Below are positions 10,165 through 22,548 of a stretch of 64,000 bases of DNA, in pieces. Location: contig JAWPGT010000005.1 of the NCBI GenBank assembly GCA_034638255.1, positions 248,001 to 312,000 on the forward strand. Reading direction: 5' to 3'. The notes below the pieces were generated by a model that was not told where the DNA came from, ran no database searches, and was given only the letters and a program-made list of their open reading frames with translations. Numbering within the stretch: position 1 is the first letter of the stretch; each line of letters starts with the position of its first letter. The position numbers and the translations under genes were made by a program. This DNA comes from Coprinus comatus (Eukaryota > Basidiomycota > Agaricomycetes > Agaricales > Agaricaceae).

Positions 10165-11428
10165 TCACAACCTGGGCTTTTGATCATTTCCCTCAGAACT
10201 CGTCAGATCCACCCCAAGTTTAGATTCCAGCTGCTTCACCGCCTCCAAAGTTCCTCCAATAGGTACGTCTATGGGACACATAAATTAACATGAAAATATA
10301 AACGTGTTAAGCACTGACGGATGGTATCCATGCCTAACCGTTTAGCAGCTTTAAGATTGCTGCGCAGATGATTTTGAGTTGTTTCAATATAGTATGAAAT
10401 GATACTAACTTACATTCCAATATCGTCTAAAAATATGGCCTCTTCAGGTTTCACGTTATTCCTGGCGCACGCTGTGAGATAAAACTCATTTTCAGGCTTC
10501 CTATGTTGGAGGAACGTGGTTCAACAACGTGTTGTGCGTAGAGGTGATTGACAACTTACCGCATGCCCAGTTTGCTGCTGTCACAGAAATCATCAAACAA
10601 TGCGAGAAGGTGGTCGGGAGTGGCCCCTTCCTTCAACCCCAAGAATTCACGTTCCGCTTGCTCCATTTCAACTTTCTGGAAATTATTGGTCAAGGCAATA
10701 ACCTTCCATTTTCCGGACGCTGAATCCACCCACTCATCTCAATAAACTCTTAAAATAAACGAAAAAATGACTTACCCCGCAGACGAATGATGGCTTCTCT
10801 GATGTAGGGATCATATGCCGAGGATTCTCTCATCATGGCTCCAAATAGCTATTGGACAGAAAATTCTAATCATGAACCTGGCTGTTGTAAAATAAAGTAC
10901 CCACCTCACGACCGTCAATTTTCAACTCTTTCGGCAGCGGCGGGCAAGCTGAAAGTTCCATTTTAACATCAAGTTCTTCAACCAATGATATCAAGTACTT
11001 ACGAACGCCCTTTTTATCGCAATATGCTCGAAACCTAAACTTATTTTGAGCTTATTTTTTATATCGTATCTCCCAGTTCCTACCAGATGTTGCCATTATC
11101 CACGTCCGAAAGTTCTTGCCCAAAGGCCTCGTAGAATTCTTTCAACGGTAGCTCACCGCGCTCAAACTTCTGCCAAGCACCTTGCGATCCTCTTGCAACT
11201 CTATGGTCTAGATTTAGTGACGGTTAGATGGTCAGACAGAAGAGAGAAGTTCTACATCGAGCAATTCAAATAGTTGGGTGGTAGTCCATGCTGCTTCTCG
11301 TGGGCAGCGATACCGATAAATGGACTGCGTAGCACAACACCTCCGATCTAACGTACACAATTAATCCCCCGCTATTCGTCTGCATATCGACCTACATCAA
11401 AGATTACAGCTTTAATTTCTGAAGGCAT
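10165..11428 (-). CDS. HAD-superfamily hydrolase, epoxide-hydrolase N-domain/ACAD10-like type (260 aa)
   Basis: Predicted cytosolic haloacid-dehalogenase-like phosphatase. Ten exons between 11428 and 10165 sum to 783 nt. Motif I is FDIGGVV near the N-terminus: the nucleophile Asp is present, but the second Asp of DxD is Gly, as in ACAD10-like proteins. Motif II is LTNN, a KPENEFY segment supplies the motif III lysine, and motif IV is FLDDIG. The cap region carries GAWQKFERGELPLKEFY. The C-terminus has the usual VPIGGTLEAVKQLE block. The substrate is unknown. Complete and apparently functional. Confidence 0.87.
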
Positions 11429-14400
11429 GTTCCTAGATTTGTACTTGAGAGATCAACCAGGTCGTTTGCACCAGCCGGATATCAAGTGTTGTAGTACCGA
11501 TAGAAGAAAGTCGGTCGTAGAATGTTAGCGTACGTAGAGTACGGCCCTATCTTAAGGTTATACTTATTAGATACTTCAGCGCCTGGTTGTGTTTGAACCC
11601 GAACCGGATGTAATTGAGAATGTGGATTTACCGGTAAACCCACCACGTGATAGCCGGTACGGATTTCTTCTCTGGATCAATGTAGCCGGCGGTATTGGCT
11701 AATCCCTCTTTACCTCCACCCGAACATCGGTACCCGAGATTCAAACACTGCACAAGAAAAAAAATTCTGCAAACATTCGACATGGCTTTTCTTTCGTCCC
11801 TAGTCAACGTTGACACAGTTTGACACACACTTGCTCCCCGAACACAGGTTCGTGCGTTGGAAAAAGCAATTAATTAATATTTATGTGATTTGTGTGTGCA
11901 CACTTTTGAGGACCTACATTCCTAGCCGATCGATTAGAGGTGGTCAGGTGTTATAAGTGCTTACGCCACAACGCGGCCTTGGACTGGCCCTGGAGATTGG
12001 CAATATATCTCAATCAAACCATAGTTGGCAACTTTCAATATCAATAAAATCGATCCGCAGGAAGGTCTCTCGAGTACCTTGTCCAGTTTGAATCTTTTGA
12101 AACTCTGGTATAATGTTTGTTTCCGCCGGCAATAAGAGGTAGGTAGGATTACAATATCTTCTGGCTCTTGTGGTAGTGACAGTACCTACTGTAGCAATTA
12201 AACCAGTCGGTGTTGTCCGTCCTGCATTCTAGAAGCTTTTTACTCAGGGGCCTCGGTCATATTCACTTTTCTTGGGATTTCCGAGGCTCTTGGAACCACT
12301 GGTCTCAAATGTACTACAAATCCGACAACATTCCTTACAGGATAACTATTCCCCAGATATGTGTGTTGTCTTTGGAGTCGGTTGAGTGTCCCTGAAACAC
12401 TATCCTGTGACGGTCAGTTTTTCGTGACTCTTCTTGGCGACTCCGATAAAGGAATCCCAAGTCACCTGCATTTGGGTGTACATTCAAAACAAACCTTCTT
12501 TCGACGTGTATGCTCCCGGGATTGCCATTGTTATTGAATACAATGTGACCCGGCCTCTTGCGTTTTGGATTCACCGATGCTACGTCTTCTTTGTCTCGAC
12601 TTCCCGATTGGAGTTATCCGATTTGTGATTCAGAATCCCTTATTGCGACTGCGATTTTGGAAAGTACCGTTGAACCAAAATAAATTATTGCTTCGGAAAA
12701 TCCACAACGTGATTTAATGCGGGGGGGTATTACTAAAAAGTGAAGGATGCCGTCGTAGTCCTGCTCCGAGTATTAACTGCCCTTGTAGAATACCTCCGAG
12801 TTACTTAGAAAGACGTCTTATGCCTCCCGGCTGGTATCCTAGCCGTATCCGATTACAGTTCTCGGGTGTAGCTGCGATGCGATAGTATATCAGTCACCGA
12901 GCTTGAAATTGAACTTATTAAACATAACTTCTGTGCCGCAGAACGGTGTTTTGACTGGTCATCGTTACCAATGGATGATTCGTGCCACTAGGCTCAAACA
13001 ATAGTTCCTCCGTTTAGCTGAACTATTACTGTGCTCATGCTCGTAAACTTTATCTGAATGCCCACATCTTTGGTCTTCACATGTTCTCATATCAACCATC
13101 TGTTGGAAATCCCTATAGCCCCGGTTACAGCGTGCTAGACAGGCAATCTAATTTCGCGGGAAACAATCGAAGTTCATCTAAGGGAAATACTCACCTTTTC
13201 TCGTCTGATAAAAATGTAAATCTCAAGTCACAACGTTATAACCGGGAGATACTTATAAACAAACCTAAATCCGTGTCTGTTCAATGGAGTACCAGTATGT
13301 TATTCACAATGCACTAACAGTTTAATGTCCACTAGTGCCCTGGACTTGCTCAAAAAATATTAGGATTCTTTACGGACTATATGTTGGGAAAACATAACAC
13401 TGCCCATCTGTGTTGACATTGAAATTTAAGGTTTATGCAACAATCGGTACTTTGAAGGCACAGCCAATTTTAACGAGCTTAGGAGACTCGGCGTATTTGC
13501 GAAGCCGAGCTTGCCAAAAGCAAATGTTCTGCATGGAAATTTCAATTACCAGTTTCGCTGTCTCTTGTAAACCAAAATGTTGCAAGACAGGCAATAAAGT
13601 GACTATGTAGCTCTAGTGGGTCTCTTCAATAAATTCTGAAATCACTATACTCCTGAAGAGCTCTTCCAAATAAGTACATCTAGATCTGTATCAAACGATA
13701 TCTTATTCTCATGAACCCCGGCTTGAGAGAGTCAATAGCATCGAGATCTGACATTCGACGCATGTAGGGTGTGGCGTTCATGGCTATCATATCATGGCAT
13801 GACTTTTTTTTAATAATTAACGATGAAATCTGCATTGGGCCATTGGCTTGTTTACATAGCATTGTCTGGAGTCAATTTGGAGTCCAGAAAATATTATTCC
13901 TGACACCCACGATTGCGTCGAAAAGGAAGACATATGATAAAGTGCGCACCACCATTCTTCTTTCCAACTTTTTTTCATCATACATATCATTTGATACTAA
14001 GATGGGGTACTCCCGCTTCTAGAACCTGAAATATGTATCAAGAAAAATTGAAGGTAGTATCTAATCATGCTGTCATAGTGTGCAGCCCGGTTATTAATTT
14101 TTCGCTATTAGTGACAAGGTCACTAAAGTGCCGAGAGGTGTTTACATTCTGAATGGATTATGACTTCAAGAGAATATAAAAATATAAACGCTGCAGGGAA
14201 CGAGGTAACCGTAACCTCATGAGTGAAAGTTGCCACCTGCCATATTACGTTGATTTCATCACAGGCCGTGGATATAAGACCGCTTTTCTGTATGTATACA
14301 TAGACATATCTACACTTACTTGCATATAACACGGTGAGGAAAGATGAGAATAGAAGGAAAATATTGTGATATAATATATGTGGGTGGTTGAGTGTTGTTA

Positions 14401-14533
14401 AAACTTCAAATCTACACGTGCTCGAACCTATCTTCACGAGGAGCTCAGCGGACCTTCGAGCACAGCCACACTACACCGCCCAACAAGTTCCCAATTGAAT
14501 TCCAGCTCGAACCTAACACTTGTTCCCAACGTC
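11429..14533. other. Long stretch without a recognisable gene, 3.1 kb
   Basis: Reading frames are all below 105 codons on either strand and none carries a motif I know. It has no long terminal or inverted repeats, transposase or reverse-transcriptase fragments, or tRNA-like cloverleaf that I could see. The last few hundred bases presumably hold the promoter of the EF-hand gene. In a neighbourhood where intergenic gaps are usually 70-400 bp this one stands out; it may hold a decayed gene or a long non-coding RNA. Confidence 0.45.
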
Positions 14534-15596
14534 ATGTATCAAAATCAAAGGAATTATTCACAGTACGGCTCAGGATACAATGCACCACGATACGGTGCGC
14601 CAGCAGGGCCGCCTGGATGGCAAGCACAACTTCAAGGTAACGGACCGCCTCCTGGAGCTGATCCGCAGCTCTGGCATTGGTTTTCAGCAGTAGACGTGGA
14701 TCGTTCTGGTGCAATCACTGTCCAGGAGCTCCAATCTGCTCTTTTGAATGGTAGAGGATTTTGTTTATTATGGATCTTACGAGATAGTAATTAATTTGTG
14801 TATCTTGGATTTCAGGAAATTGGACAAGTGGGTTCATTGACTATATAATCGGTTCCGCCAACATTATTCTCCTTCAGGATTCGATCTCGATACCGTGAAG
14901 ATGCTTATGTCTATATTCGTATGTTACGACTATCATATTCTCTAGAAGAATTGGACTAACGGTGTTAATGGTACAGGACACAGATAGGAGCGGCACTATC
15001 AACTTCACAGGTTCGAACACTTATCCTTTCTACCATAACTTAGAGCGCATATTAAAGCGTTTTTGCATAGAATTTGCTGGATTGTGGAAATACATAGCGG
15101 ATTGGCAGAATGTCTTTCGCCATTTTGACAGAGATAACTCTGGTTCTATTGAAGGACGCGAGTTAGCGGAGTCCTTGCGTAGCTTTGGGTACACCCTCTC
15201 ACCTCCGTTGTTAACATTGGTAGAACGGAAATACGGTAAGCCAATACTATGTTTTGATTGCTTGTGCTTATGCAACTACAGCTTCTGAGCCCTCAACTGG
15301 GTACGGCCCTCCACCTGGAATCAGCTTTGACCGCTTTGTAAGAGCTTGTGTTATGGTCAAGACATTGACTGAGGCATTTCAGCGGTAAGTATATGTCTGA
15401 CTGCAGGTAAGTGGTGTATGATCTGATAAGATAATTGCAACACGTAGATACGACACCGATCGCGACGGTTGGATTCAACTCAGTTACGATCAGTTCATGA
15501 CTGTGAGTTGTCACTTTATGTATTGCCGAGAACGAAGTCATTGATCCTAGCATAATTCTGTTGTTGTGGTTGTAGATTGTATTAGCCGCACCTTAA
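14534..15596 (+). CDS. Penta-EF-hand calcium-binding protein, ALG-2/PEF1 family (215 aa)
   Basis: Ca2+-dependent adaptor related to human PDCD6 (ALG-2) and yeast Pef1. Eight exons: 14534-14750, 14816-14827 (12 nt), 14878-14918, 14977-15010, 15071-15235, 15282-15384, 15448-15502, 15576-15596; 648 nt. An N-terminal Tyr/Gly/Pro-rich segment of about 45 aa precedes the EF-hands: DVDRSGAITVQE, DTDRSGTINFTE, DRDNSGSIEGRE and a late DTDRDGWIQLSY loop, with SFDRF between them as the usual fourth degenerate hand. The C-terminus ends FMTIVLAAP, as in this family, where the fifth hand mediates dimerisation. The 12-nt exon supplies the GNWT residues that the family requires. The ATG follows a Ser-rich untranslated leader. 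Confidence 0.9.
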
Positions 15597-15939
15597 ATTT
15601 TTTTTTGTTACACGTTCTGTCTTTTTACTTATGCACTATAACTGTAATGCGCGCGACTGTTGTGAATAAGAAATAGGAATATAATACTGTGATGTACATA
15701 GAAAATCGCTGACATTTGCTATTTGATGGTATTGAATGTGACAAGGTCATGAGGCAAGTTTTCATACCCAGTGCGGATAGTGTTCTGTGAATGCTTACTG
15801 CCCAATGGTTGGAAGAATAATATAATTTTGCGTCTTGTGAAATCACGCGTTAGCCGAGCCTTTTGATTTTTCACATGGCAGATTCCCCGCATCCAAATGG
15901 CCGGAATCCAACACGACGTGTTCTCTACTTACACCCATC
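15597..15939. other. Intergenic region between the EF-hand gene and the acyl-CoA synthetase gene
   Basis: 343 bp between two genes on the same strand. A poly-T tract just after the EF-hand stop suits a 3' end. Nothing else is recognisable; it should contain the promoter of the acyl-CoA synthetase gene. Confidence 0.5.
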
Positions 15940-18768
15940 ATGCCCCTCAACACCGAGAGAATAATAAACTGGCCAGCAACCGTCCCCTTCGACAGACAGG
16001 CTGTACCCGTTCCTGGCACTGAGCGTCCAGGACAAACAGGTACGTCCATTCAACTTCATCTGACCTCATGTTATTGATTTTGTTCCATAGCTCATTATCG
16101 CAATGGTATGTATTCCTTTCTACCACTTTATAACACTTGTTCTGATCGAACTGGATAGGAATCTGGGGCCTTATTGACGAGAACACGCCCAACAGTTTGG
16201 TGACGCTGGATCAGATTTTTGCAGGCGGATTGAAGGTCGGCCGGGACCGCCAGTTCTTGGGATACCGCCCAATCGTGTCTACCAATCCCCTCAAATTCGC
16301 CGACCGTTATGATTGGCTTACTTGGGGTGAGGTCGACACACGTAGGAAGTGTATTGGTAGTGCCTTGCACTCCATTTTTCAAAAGGGTGAAGTTGGAGGA
16401 GGAGAGTACCAATCCGTTGGTATCTGGGCAAACAATCGCCCAGGTATGTGCTTCAGATTTGCTACATTCTTGCCCATCTGATCTTTTCATAGAGTGGCAA
16501 ATTCTTGATATTGCCATGCAGACTTACAACAAAGTTTCTGTTAGCTTGTATGACACATTGGGCAAAGATGCAGTTGGTAAGAAGCTTCATCGATCCTTTT
16601 CAATCCGTGATTTAACTAATTTGCATCACTAACAGAATACATGTAATGTCGCTTCTTGATTCACTAACTCGTAATTCTTACTTATCCGTACTAGCATTAA
16701 CCACGCCCATACTACTGTGGTCTTCTCCACGTCCGACCATATTGCTACGCTCTTGAAGCTCTCTTCCAAAACTCCTTGTCTTAAACTCGTTATCATCATC
16801 GATACCATTCCCATTGAATCCGCCAAGCTCTTCGCTGAGTGGGGCCAGTCTTTGGGCATTAAAGTCCAGGAGTTGCATCAATGTATGTGTTTGCGTCCAA
16901 CCAACACGACCGTAACCGCCTAACACATTCTGTAGTCGAGGCTTATGGCAAGGCAAATTTGATTGAACCTATCCAGCCTACTCCTGACACGGTGGCGTCC
17001 ATCTGTTATACCTCAGTACGCATTTGATTCCTCCTATTCGCCCGAACACACACTAACGGTTCCGATTATAGGGAACCACCAGCAACCCCAAAGGTGATAT
17101 ATTAATATTGATGAGCATATACTTGATGAACCTAACAAAAATTCAGGTGTCATCTTAAAACACAAGACTCTTGCAGTAGCAACTCAGTCTAACCTTTATG
17201 GCATGAATCTTCCTGACGATGGCATTCTCATGTCTTACCTGCCTTTGGCTCATATCTACGAGGTAAGCCAATTCATGTACGTGCTGGCGCAACTGTTCTC
17301 ACCCACATACCTCAGCGTATTTGTGAACTTTGTACTATTGCCGTTGGAGGCCGTATTGGCTACTTCACTGGTGATCCACTCCGACTCTTGGAAGATGCGC
17401 AGCTTTTAAAACCCAACTTCTTCCCTTCGGTGCCTCGTGTCTTGAATCGCGTTTATCAGGCTGCCATGACCGGCGGAAATGTACCTGGTCTTAGGGGCAA
17501 GATCTTCAATAAGGCTGTCACCACCAAGATCGCGAAACTGAAAGCCACTGGTGAAGTCACACATCTTCTTTGGGACAAGATTGTCTTCCGAAAGGTCAGT
17601 TAAACGTGTCATTGAATTAGCACAGAACCTCACCTACATTTTTAATAGATCCAGGCTGTCCTTGGTGGTCAAATTCAGCTCGTCACTAGCGGATCAGCTC
17701 CTATTAGCCACGATGTTATGGACTTCCTCAAGATTGCATTTGCCTGTCAAGTTGATGAGGGTAAGCTCCTTGTTCTAAAGTAAAGCATCGCAAACTGACT
17801 TCTACCTTCAGGGTATGTTTTACTTCGTTCGAAGTGATCGAACATTCAAGTACTAACTTATTCGTATAGCTACGGCATGACCGAAACTGCTGCCACCTGC
17901 ACTAAGACATGGCCAGGAGACTCAACTGCCAGTGGTACTGTTGGTCCCCCCCAACCTGCAAACGAGGTCAAACTCGTTGATGTGCCCGTAATGGGCTACA
18001 CTTCCCTTGACAAACCCAACCCTCGCGGTGAATTATGCGTTCGCGGTGTCAACATCTTCACCGAGTACTACAAAGGTATAACCTCTAGAATGCGATTATT
18101 TTGAGCACCTTGCTCATAATTTTCCTTGATCCTTGACAGATCCTAAGAACACCACAGAGGCTCTTGACGAAGAGGGCTGGCTCCATACTGGTGATGTCGC
18201 TGAAATCGACTCTGCTGGTCGTGTCAAGATTGTTGACCGTGTAAAGAACATCATGAAGCTCTCTCAAGGAGAATATGTTGCTCTTGAGAAAATTGAGAAC
18301 TTGTACAGCTCCAACCCTGTCGTTGCTCAAATTTATGTCCATGGTGACGGTCTTCAATCTTACCTCCTTGCTGTCGTCGTCCCGGATCCCATTCAACTTG
18401 CGACCATTGGCTCTCGTATCCTCGGCAAGAAGATCACTCCAGAAGACCAAGCAGGATTACTCGAGGCTAGTAAGGATTCTCGTGTCAATGCCTACATCTT
18501 GGCAGAGCTTACCAAGGACGCTCGCAAGTATGAATTGAAAGGGTTAGCTTACTAGTTATTCTCGCTTTTCTTTTTTACTGATCATTATTTCAGCTTCGAA
18601 ACCGTCAAGCGCATTCATCTCTCTCTTGTTGCCTTCAGCGTCGAGAACGATACCTTGACACCTACCATGAAGATCAAGCGTAAGGCAGCTGCTGAGCTTT
18701 TCAAGGCCGAACTTGATGCTCTCTACGCTCTCGGCGAACCCGGATCCGGCTCTGCTATCAAACTTTAG
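15940..18768 (+). CDS. Long-chain fatty-acid-CoA ligase (about 690 aa)
   Basis: Activates long-chain fatty acids to acyl-CoA using ATP, for beta-oxidation or lipid synthesis. Many short introns. The N-terminus MPLNTERIINWPATVPFDRQ leads into the AMP-binding domain. Visible signatures are YTSGTTSNPKGVI (split by two introns near 17020-17160), SYLPLAHIYE, the A5 motif YGMTETAA near 17875, GWLHTGDVAEID and the fatty-acyl-synthetase motif block DRVKNIMKLSQGEYVALEKIE near 18235-18300. The C-terminus is SAIKL. The final IKL resembles a PTS1 peroxisomal signal (SKL) but lacks the usual small first residue, so targeting is uncertain. Yeast FAA2 and FAA1/4 are relatives; I cannot decide which is the ortholog. 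Confidence 0.9.
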
Positions 18769-19152
18769 AATGGTCTGCATAAAGATACTAGTTATTTTTC
18801 TGTTTCATCAAAACAGGTTTTTAATGGTAAACATTGCTGTAAAACACAGGTGAATTTCTTGTGTGTCCGCACTGTTGTCGTGTTATAAACAGGGCCTAAA
18901 GCTTGATCTCTATTCCATATTTACTTTGTATTCATATCCCATTCTGCTTAATTTGACCAGGGATTTATTCCTTTAGCTCTTTCACCAGAGTCAATAATGT
19001 GAGATGGTGTGACGGATCTAATAAAAAATGAAAACTATTCGCTAGTATGGTTGTTATAATTATAAAATAATTATTCGAGTGTTCTGGTTGAATGATTCTG
19101 GTGCTTGAGAAGCGTAACTATGAAAAATATACCACATTCAGAGAGAAAAAAT
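18769..19152. other. Intergenic region between two convergent genes
   Basis: 384 bp between the stops of the acyl-CoA synthetase and MFS genes. AT-rich, with no gene-like content; presumably both 3' UTRs and polyadenylation sites. Confidence 0.5.
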
Positions 19153-21290
19153 CTATATCATGTCAGGTCCATGGTGCAACTGTGGATGGGCAATCCGCTT
19201 TGAAAGGGAACAACCTAAGAGACAAATGAATACCATGACACCTATCCATAAATAACCTCCTAGAATTTGATGGTGTATGGACCATGCAAAGGTAGAGCTA
19301 TTTGGAAATGATCAATGAGAAGAAGGGAGGAAATGAAGGAGAATGAAAACAATATACCTGACGAACGCAGGTGCTATTGCTCTAGCCATGCACATACCAA
19401 GTAACACCAACCCATTAGTCTTTGCGAGTGCCGCTGGTCCAGGTGCATAATCCTTGCACAGGATCAAGCTCACTCTTTGGAAATCAAACTTGTTAATGGA
19501 TGACTTTGAGAATCATTTCATTAACTTACGAATATGCTAAGCACCCAAAACGCGATAATGCCATGACGACGACAATCTCTGCCCAAACTAACGCCATTCT
19601 ACCATCAGATAACGATATTATGGTGAAATGCAGGATAGGCAAGTAGGCGAAGGTGAAAGGCCACAGGAACATGAAGAAATTGTATAGCTTGGCATGTGAA
19701 AATGTACGAAGAAGAGTTGGAAGAAACACAATTTGAATGAGAATGGAGCAGGTTCCCGCTATGGCAAGTGCATAACCAATTTGGGATGTCTGCTAAATAT
19801 ATTGATGCGAGTTCACATCCCTAAGTTCCACGGTTACTCACGTTGAAGGACAAACCTCCATCCTCTATCGGTGTGTAACAGAACAATACAAATACCGCAT
19901 CAAAAGCAGTAGCAACGAAGCACAGAGCACAGCCGGATAAGGAGACGGCACGTATTATCGGTATGGCGAAAAGACCACGCATTGTCATTTCCTGAACGGC
20001 ATTCGGTGCATGAGCGGCTAGTAATGTCACTTTCCGTTTGTGTGACTGTGTTTCCCGAGCTATAGTTTCAGGATGTGTATTCGCCTCTGTATGGGAATGA
20101 AGACCGGTGGGGATACTAGTGGCAATCGTTGTGGATGCGTTGAGAGTTTCTGCGCTCGGCAGTGAGGGCGAAAGGGATTCGCTCTCTGGTTCGTACTTGC
20201 TATCAGCATGACCAGGTTGTCCGGCTACTGGAGGTAAAGTCTACCTAAAGTCAAGCAGATGAGATGTTTATCATGTTTATGGTGACTCACTTCACGCAAA
20301 TAGGCATATGCTGCAAACGTGGTGATCGATGCAAGGAGGCCGGAAACGAGGCAGGGTAGAAAATAAGGGTAGCGGATCAAAAAGTTAAAAGACCCGAAAA
20401 TGCGGGGGAACTTATCAGCGGGGTTAGCCAAAGACCCTCCGATGATTGGTCTGTTTACGAACGTCAGCCGCCCGTGTGATACTAGATTGTGTTGTGACAA
20501 CAGTACCCAAATATGCTACCCAATGGCCAAAATAGACCATAAATGGGGAATGCCAGGGCTTGGTTGGATTGGTCGGTGAGTTCGCCCAAAATAGAATGCA
20601 ACACGGCAGCCATTCCAGAAAAAGTACCAGCTACATTGGAGACTGCTTCAGCTAATGAAGTATGAAGAAAAATTATACCAACCAAAGCAGCGAGCTATGA
20701 GAATTTCTGGTAGATTAGAAGCGAGGCCGAATATGACTGTTGAGATGGCAAGCCCTGCTGTTCCAATTATGACGACAGGGCGCCGTCCAACCATATCTAA
20801 CGGAAGGGGAAGGGGCATTGTTACTTATCCTTGCCAGAATAAATGTATATGCACTTGCCTGATATTCTGGCCCATTGATATATAAACAAGAGCTGGAATA
20901 AAGCAAAACTGGATTCCTGCATGTGGTGAGTGAACACTGAGATATGCTGGATGACGGGTGGCTTACGACTAGACCGCTGTAAAAGCCAATTTGCGACTGG
21001 TTTTCGACAACTTTGAGTGATGTGAGGAGTTGGTTAATGTATGGAAAAATCTGGGGAAATTTAATTGAGTGTCCCGGATCAAATTAATTGAAATTGACCT
21101 GGGTAAAGGTGACGGGATCCATTAGTCGAATGGCGCAGAGAATGGCGAGCTGGGCTTTTGGGAGCGGTGTCGGCTTGTTGTTTGCATCTTCCTGGGATTC
21201 TACGGCGGGGAGCAAGGGGACTGTTTCGTCGACGATGCTTGCAGAGTCCATGCCCGTCTGGGTGGAGCGGCTAACGGTATGAGGTTGCAT
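19153..21290 (-). CDS. MFS transporter, DHA1-type multidrug-resistance-like (paralog A)
   Basis: Predicted twelve-helix major facilitator of the plasma or vacuolar membrane. The cytosolic N-terminus (MQPHTVSRSTQ...DETVPLLPAVE) precedes helix 1 (PKAQLAILCAIRLMDPVTFT). The MFS motif A loop reads DMVGRRPVVIIG near 20790, followed by the ELTDQSNQALAFPIYGLFWP and GGSLANPADKFP blocks typical of this fungal subfamily. A Ser/Thr-rich central loop of roughly 70 aa (about 20040-20240) separates the two halves. The second half has SQIGYALAIAG, HAKLYNFFMFLWPF, a CKDYAPGPAALAKTNGL block near 19430-19470 and the terminal SKRIAHPQLHHGPDMI. Numerous introns. Substrate unknown. The start is 80 bp from a divergent gene. 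Its paralog lies at 26540-28633. Confidence 0.85.
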
Positions 21291-21370
21291 GGCCGGGCCG
21301 GGAAAGCGGTGTTTGTCAGCTTCAACAAAGACAAACAGGGGCTTGCTAATCTTTCTATTCAACCGCCACC

Positions 21371-22163
21371 ATGTCCTTCATCCACGAACACCCCGCCCTG
21401 ATTGCACCCCGCCCTGTCCGGCTCACAGCAGCTGCACATAACTCCCTCTTCCGTCCAAGCCCAGTCCGTCTCCTTTCTCCCCCTGTCGAGCGTGCCGGCG
21501 AACACTCCCCAGACTTGGACGATTCCAAATATCCTACAGATCCATCCCCTCGCGCATCTCCCAGGTTGGTATCCGATTTTACACCATTTTCTGCTTACTA
21601 GAATATTGTTTAGATCTGGCTTACCTTCCGAGGCCCTCGAGGAGTTCCTTTCCATCCTCCGTCCTTCCATGAACATATTTCCACCCACATCTCCCCGCCG
21701 CCGTGGCGCCAATACCCTTCCAGCGTTCCAATACGAACGCCCTCCTTTTAATCTTAAAACCAGACGCATCGAGAGTTACCCGGTACAAAAGGGTGATGTT
21801 GAAGAGTTTGATATCTCCCGCTCTGCCCAACCAAGTCGCAACGCACTCTCATCTTCCCCAGCCGATGCTGCTGCAACACCAGACAATGAAGGTGCAAATA
21901 ATTTCACGATTGACGGGGAATCTCCTGCGTTCCGTTGGTTCTCATCCAATGTTCTCGGTGCGTATTTCAGATGTTGAGGCCTTCCCTATCCTGATCTTTG
22001 ATCACTAGCTTCACCTGTCTCTCGCATGCATACACGCAATCCATTCCTTCGTCATGTTTCCTCTCAATCTCCTAGCCCGGTTGGGCATCTTTCTCCTACT
22101 GCCATCCCTCTCCCAACCCCTTCCCCAGACGAGTTGCTTGATCTTCACCAATCCATTGCATGA
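21371..22163 (+). CDS. Ser/Pro-rich protein of unknown function (230 aa)
   Basis: Three exons, 21371-21564, 21614-21957 and 22009-22163 (693 nt). I do not recognise a domain. The protein begins MSFIHEHPALIAPRPVRL, is rich in Ser and Pro throughout (LSPPVERAGEHSP, SSQSPSPVGHLSPTAIPLP) and has a short, better-structured piece (PSEALEEFLSILRPSMNIFP) around residues 68-90. It has no signal peptide or membrane helix and is probably largely disordered, with several SP/TP sites that could be phosphorylated. Consistent splicing and codon use support a real gene. It shares an 80 bp divergent promoter with MFS paralog A. Confidence 0.7.
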
Positions 22164-22548
22164 ATCATTAAATGCACATAGCGTCACTTTCTGCAAACCA
22201 ACCTTCAGCATTTCAGCGCACATTTAACGGATTTTTTATTATACTCTCGTGATATTCAAGTAAACCCTCTGTATTTTTGCAACCTATCCGTCTTTTTCTA
22301 GTATCCCGCTTCTTCAATAATCAATCGCTTGTCGTATACCTCTTGCTTTCTTCGTCCCGTTTTCATTTTTTATATTGTCTTTGTTTATTATCAATGTTTA
22401 GTTCTGGTGTGATAGATTGTAGGCTTGCGGTGCCTTGCCTCGGCGGATATCTGGCAGGTAGCTTCTGGATGTAGCTTGCCGTAAATAATATATTACATAT
22501 TTGAAAAATACATTGGGCATATGAATCATTCTCACTTTCGGGATGTCA
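22164..22548. other. Intergenic region between convergent genes
   Basis: 385 bp, T-rich after the Ser/Pro-rich gene; no gene-like content seen, probably the two 3' UTRs. Confidence 0.5.

Noticed and set aside
11540..11620. tRNA-like B box (GGGTTCAAAC on the minus strand)
   Set aside because: No acceptor stem, anticodon arm or A box could be matched around it.
18754..18768. Canonical PTS1 peroxisomal signal on the acyl-CoA synthetase
   Set aside because: The last residues are IKL, which lacks the small first residue of the SKL-type consensus; targeting is left open.
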